DNA from: Lysinibacillus sphaericus
Lineage (GTDB): Bacteria; Bacillota; Bacilli; Bacillales_A; Planococcaceae
Reading direction: 5' to 3'
NCBI RefSeq assembly: GCF_006864135.1
Contig: NZ_SADV01000005.1
Span: 62,001 to 126,000, forward strand
Length of the DNA: 64,000 nucleotides
Of this stretch, positions 61,354 to 64,000 are shown in pieces. Made by a program: the position numbers and the translations under genes. Position 1 is the first letter of the stretch. Each line of letters begins with the position of its first letter. The notes beneath the pieces are model-generated. The model saw nothing but the letters and a program-made list of their open reading frames with translations, made no database searches and was not told the origin of the DNA.

Positions 61354-62658
61354 TTACTTTATTGGAATGGTAATTATTGCTGTTGTCTCTAAATGTTTTG
61401 ATGAATCGATAGAAATTTGACCGTCGTACTTATTAACAATTTCATTCACAATAAACAAGCCCTGCCCTCTTATTTTTCCACTTTTTGTCTTTTTAGTGGA
61501 AAATCCTTGCTTGAATATTTGCCCTGCCTCTACAATATTTGGTCCGGTATTTGTAACCTTAAATTCATATTGCTTATCATCAGCTTTACAGCAAATTGTA
61601 ATTTTTCGTTGCTCTTCCGGTAATTCATTTGCCGCATCAATCGCATTATCTATTAAATTCGACAAGATTTTGATTAAATCCGTTGTTTTAATTTTATTAA
61701 ATGCATCCTGTGAGACTGAAAAATCCATATCAATATTATGATTTTGTGCAGTTAATTTTTTCGTTTGTAATAATATCGCCAAGCCAGGATGATCAATATT
61801 TAATTTGAGTGACCTAATAGCCTGAACCTCTTTGGATAGTGAAGATAAATATTGTTTGGCCTGATCAGGTTTGTCTAATTGCAGAAATCCATGTAACACT
61901 TGTATATGATTTGTGAAATCATGTCTTAAAGAGGACACGGAAGTGATTAAAGTTTTAATTTCTGCTTGATATGTATCTTCTGTCGCTCCAACTTCCTTCG
62001 CTACTTCTTTTTGATACCATCTTTGTAAGAAGAAAACAGAGCAGATAACGATTAAAATGAGTAAACCATTAAAAATAAAGATAAAAAGATTGTCTTTGAT
62101 CACTTTTCCCTTGATGCCATTTAATGTGTCTGCACTAATATCAATGCCTATGTATGCAATATTCTTCCCTGCTTTATCTTTGACCGGTGCACCAACAGTT
62201 AAGTAAGACCCGTATACAGGATCTGTTATTACTTCTGTTACAAATGTTTCTCCTTTATAAGCTCTTTGCACTTGCATCTCGGGTACTGTACAGTACATTC
62301 CGATATTAAAGCCTTTAAATTCAGGTGGTAAACCCATAATCATTGCTTTGGATACCTTTGGATTATCAATCTCTAATGTATAAACAAATAAGGCACCTAT
62401 TTTTACTCTTGCATCATTCAAGTAATTTCTTAATTGCCAATAATAATTGTTTTTCACAGGGTTATCTAAAAATTGTTTGTACGCTTCTACATCAATTGAA
62501 GATGCAATAGAACTAGCCGCTTCGAGACTTTGGTTAGCTATTGACTCTTCAACTGTCTTTTTCATTTTTATGTAGGATGTAAAGATGTTTAAACTTGTAA
62601 ACAATATTAATAAGATAGTTGATAGTAGTAAAATTAGTTTTATTTTTCGTGTTTTCAT
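61354..62658 (-). CDS. Cache-domain sensor histidine kinase (SpoOB/DcuS-like)
   Basis: 434-residue membrane kinase. Two transmembrane helices (near residues 6-28 and 185-210) enclose a Cache-type extracytoplasmic domain (PEMQVQRAYKGETFVTEVIT, DPVYGSYLTVGAPVKDKAGK). The phosphoacceptor region is of the Spo0B type (SSLRHDFTNHIQVLHGFLQL). The ATPase domain has LSNLIDNAIDAA, TNTGPNI and GRGQGLFIV-like (KIRGQGLFIVNEIV). The ATG at 62658 follows GAGGAAG; an in-frame ATG at 62688 lacks a site. No response regulator lies in the window next to it, so it appears orphaned. Confidence 0.88.
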   Translation of the reverse strand: MKTRKIKLILLLSTILLILFTSLNIFTSYIKMKKTVEESIANQSLEAASSIASSIDVEAYKQFLDNPVKNNYYWQLRNYLNDARVKIGALFVYTLEIDNPKVSKAMIMGLPPEFKGFNIGMYCTVPEMQVQRAYKGETFVTEVITDPVYGSYLTVGAPVKDKAGKNIAYIGIDISADTLNGIKGKVIKDNLFIFIFNGLLILIVICSVFFLQRWYQKEVAKEVGATEDTYQAEIKTLITSVSSLRHDFTNHIQVLHGFLQLDKPDQAKQYLSSLSKEVQAIRSLKLNIDHPGLAILLQTKKLTAQNHNIDMDFSVSQDAFNKIKTTDLIKILSNLIDNAIDAANELPEEQRKITICCKADDKQYEFKVTNTGPNIVEAGQIFKQGFSTKKTKSGKIRGQGLFIVNEIVNKYDGQISIDSSKHLETTAIITIPIK

Positions 62659-63147
62659 ACAAACTGGTACTTCCTCATCTATAGACATGAATAATGCCTT
62701 AATTTAGTTGGGCTTGGCTTTCGCATCAAATACAAAAATCGTTAGCCGAAGTTAACATCAAGTAAACTTCTTTTTTATAGTTGTTCAATTATACCTCTGC
62801 ATAATGACGTCCGGAATTGGCTTTTTGTAAATACATAAGATTCCGGATTTTTCGCCTCTCTAAATAACAATATTCGTTCTTATCTTATCATCCCAAGCAA
62901 GTTTTGACTATTCCCAACCCAATTATCGCCACTTACTTTTGGGCTATCTCCTTCCCATATTGATGTTGGAGAAGTCTGTCAGGAACTGATAAAATTCTAA
63001 AACAATTTTTATTTTTCGAGCGAAACACCCTTCTAGTCGCAACCATTAGTTTAATAATCCTTCCCTAGAAAGTAAACTAAAAAGCAGAACAAACTTTTAT
63101 CATGCCCCCTTTATTATATTTTACTTAGTCCATTCCATCTTTGTTGT
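62659..63147. other. Gene-free stretch with a degenerate repeat
   Basis: Contains the degenerate family A element at 62786-62852. No reading frame is supported on either strand elsewhere. Confidence 0.5.
62786..62852 (+). repeat. Family A repeat, degenerate 5' half
   Basis: CAATTATACC..TGCATAATGACGTCCGGAAT keeps hairpin 1 with mismatches, and CCGGAATtgg pairs with ATTCCGG at 62842 around a shortened, altered loop. Confidence 0.6.
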
Positions 63148-63830
63148 TTAGATCAATCCCCTTTTAGGAAGCGTTAGCACTTCGTCCAAATACTCTTTAA
63201 AAGAAATTGTAAACAGTTCTGCGTCCTCTCCTAAGATTGACAGACCCTTGAATATTTTTCTTATTTTTCTCTTTCATACTCGTTGCTTGAATTGTAACAA
63301 TAAGTGCTTCTTCAATATTTTTACATTGTTCTAATAATATTCGGATCAATCGTTGAAGCAATAAAGCCCTCCACCACGATACTCATTGTTGACAAAATGT
63401 AGACCAACAACTAACCCACACTCATTCATCCCATCAAGTCTACCGATAATTTGTTGGCTAAATCCAACACTTGCATATTCATTCATTGGATGAGAAAATA
63501 CAAGTCTTCCATCATATAATGTTGGTCTAAAATCATAGTCTCTAATATAATCTCCGTCTTGTACCAAAGATGTACAGCCCATTTCTGGAAAGGTAATATT
63601 ATAGCCACTATACATATCAATGACTGAATTCGGCGCTAGAGCTAATCCAACGGCCAAGCCTTCCATTTTTTCGTAAAAGACTAGGGGAATGAAATCGTAG
63701 TAGTTGTATTGCCATTTGTTCAGAGATTCATACTATAGTGGATGACAAGTTGACAGTAGTTCTTTACCTTGCCGAAAGCCCAATTTTGATAGTAACTGCC
63801 CCTTAGATTTAAACTTCTAAAAGATCTCAT
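63148..63830 (-). pseudogene. Choloylglycine-hydrolase/acyltransferase-type N-terminal nucleophile hydrolase, decayed
   Basis: The ATG at 63830 has a GGAGAGAAAAG site and starts MRSFRSLNLRGSYYQ, but the frame is lost after an A tract near 63782. The core reads on from about 63666: GCTSLVQDGDYIRDYDFRPT (nucleophile Cys), VFSHPMNEYASVGFSQQIIG and NECGLVVGLHFVNN, then another shift (RILLEQCKNIEEALIV). This is the acyl-CoA:6-APA acyltransferase/linear amide hydrolase superfamily. At least three frameshifts make it non-functional. The 3' boundary is approximate. Confidence 0.8.
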
Positions 63831-63875
63831 TACTTTTCTCTCCTTACCTAATAAAAGGTCAAGTGAAATAAGACA

Positions 63876-63906
63876 TAAAAAGATCAGGCCTATAAAAGCC
63901 CGATCT
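63876..63906 (-). terminator. Terminator of the gene entering from the right
   Basis: AGATCgGGC and GCCtGATCT pair on the minus strand and are followed by TTTTTAT. It lies 16 bases after the stop of the partial gene at 63922. Confidence 0.75.
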
Positions 63907-63921
63907 CTACATTTAAAATAT

Positions 63922-64000
63922 TTATTTTTTCCTACTCGATGTCTTTGTCTTATCCTGTACTTTTAAAAATTTAGGTCGCGTACGATAACCTGCTGGAGAT
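63922..64000 (-). CDS. 3' end of an unidentified gene
   Basis: Open minus-strand frame from the right edge: SPAGYRTRPKFLKVQDKTKT then SSRKK and TAA. The basic C-terminus and the terminator just downstream support a real gene end. Too little is present to name the protein. Confidence 0.5.
   Translation of the reverse strand, partial: SPAGYRTRPKFLKVQDKTKTSSRKK

Noticed and set aside
1-64000. CRISPR arrays, tRNA or rRNA genes, prophage
   Set aside because: No regularly spaced direct repeats, no cloverleaf or rRNA blocks, and no phage structural genes were seen; repeats present are dispersed and hairpin-forming.

Overview
The window is low-GC DNA from a spore-forming member of the Bacillaceae/Planococcaceae, most like Lysinibacillus. 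Three things point there. The block from about 9 to 31.6 kb keeps the Bacillus subtilis chromosomal order ypvA-ypsC-rnpB-gpsB-mrfB(yprB)-mrfA(yprA)-yppE-recU-ponA-ypoC-nth-dnaD-asnS-aspB-ypmB. There are spore-related genes (a CotA-like laccase and a SplA-like protein). SD motifs are strong, and TTG/GTG starts are common. The genus is inferred; the synteny is visible in the sequence.

1-8.8 kb (minus strand): an ethanolamine-utilisation microcompartment operon. It is transcribed eutW-eutV-[terminator]-eutH-eutS-eutP-eutA-eutB-eutC-eutL-eutE and runs off the left edge. The sensor kinase EutW and the ANTAR regulator EutV come first. A strong terminator follows whose 5' arm overlaps a small hairpin with an A1/G4 hexaloop, the expected RNA target of EutV. 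EutH imports ethanolamine, EutBC cleaves it with adenosylcobalamin, EutA reactivates the lyase, and EutS/EutL build the shell.

9-31.7 kb: core housekeeping genes. They cover DNA repair and recombination (MrfA/MrfB, RecU, Nth), helicases, cell-wall synthesis (PonA, GpsB), RNase P RNA, primosome protein DnaD, AsnRS and an aspartate aminotransferase. Two departures from the ancestral layout stand out: a PAS-GGDEF-EAL gene between ypsC and rnpB, and a roughly 1.5-2 kb insertion between mrfA and mrfB. The insertion is bounded by a second, broken copy of the mrfA 3' end and holds a secreted-protein gene plus a possible TniQ/TnsD remnant.

31.7-44.2 kb: accessory genes. A CotA-like multicopper oxidase has a repetitive, Arg-tailed C-terminus. 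A MarR-controlled MFS exporter, a group of zinc-ribbon membrane proteins, an ABC exporter with its two-component system, and a MarR/flavodoxin-type reductase divergon follow. The stretch ends with a GNAT gene split by a structured repeat.

44.6-52.6 kb: a Fur-controlled siderophore-iron locus with two ABC half-transporters, an AraC regulator, a lipoprotein, an ATPase and two permeases.

53-64 kb: mixed metabolic genes (YqcI/YcgG protein, APC permease with an arginine-deiminase-like enzyme, SplA, QueT behind a preQ1-II-like riboswitch, an SDR, a DUF2829/Tad2-family protein, GNAT, histidine phosphatase and a Cache sensor kinase) among several pseudogenes.

The least explained feature is a family of dispersed, multi-hairpin intergenic elements of about 185-230 bp. 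There are two full and four partial copies, all in the same orientation. Their stems differ between copies by paired, compensatory changes. One copy cuts a GNAT gene and another sits between aspB and asnS. At least three other short repeat families are also dispersed through the window.
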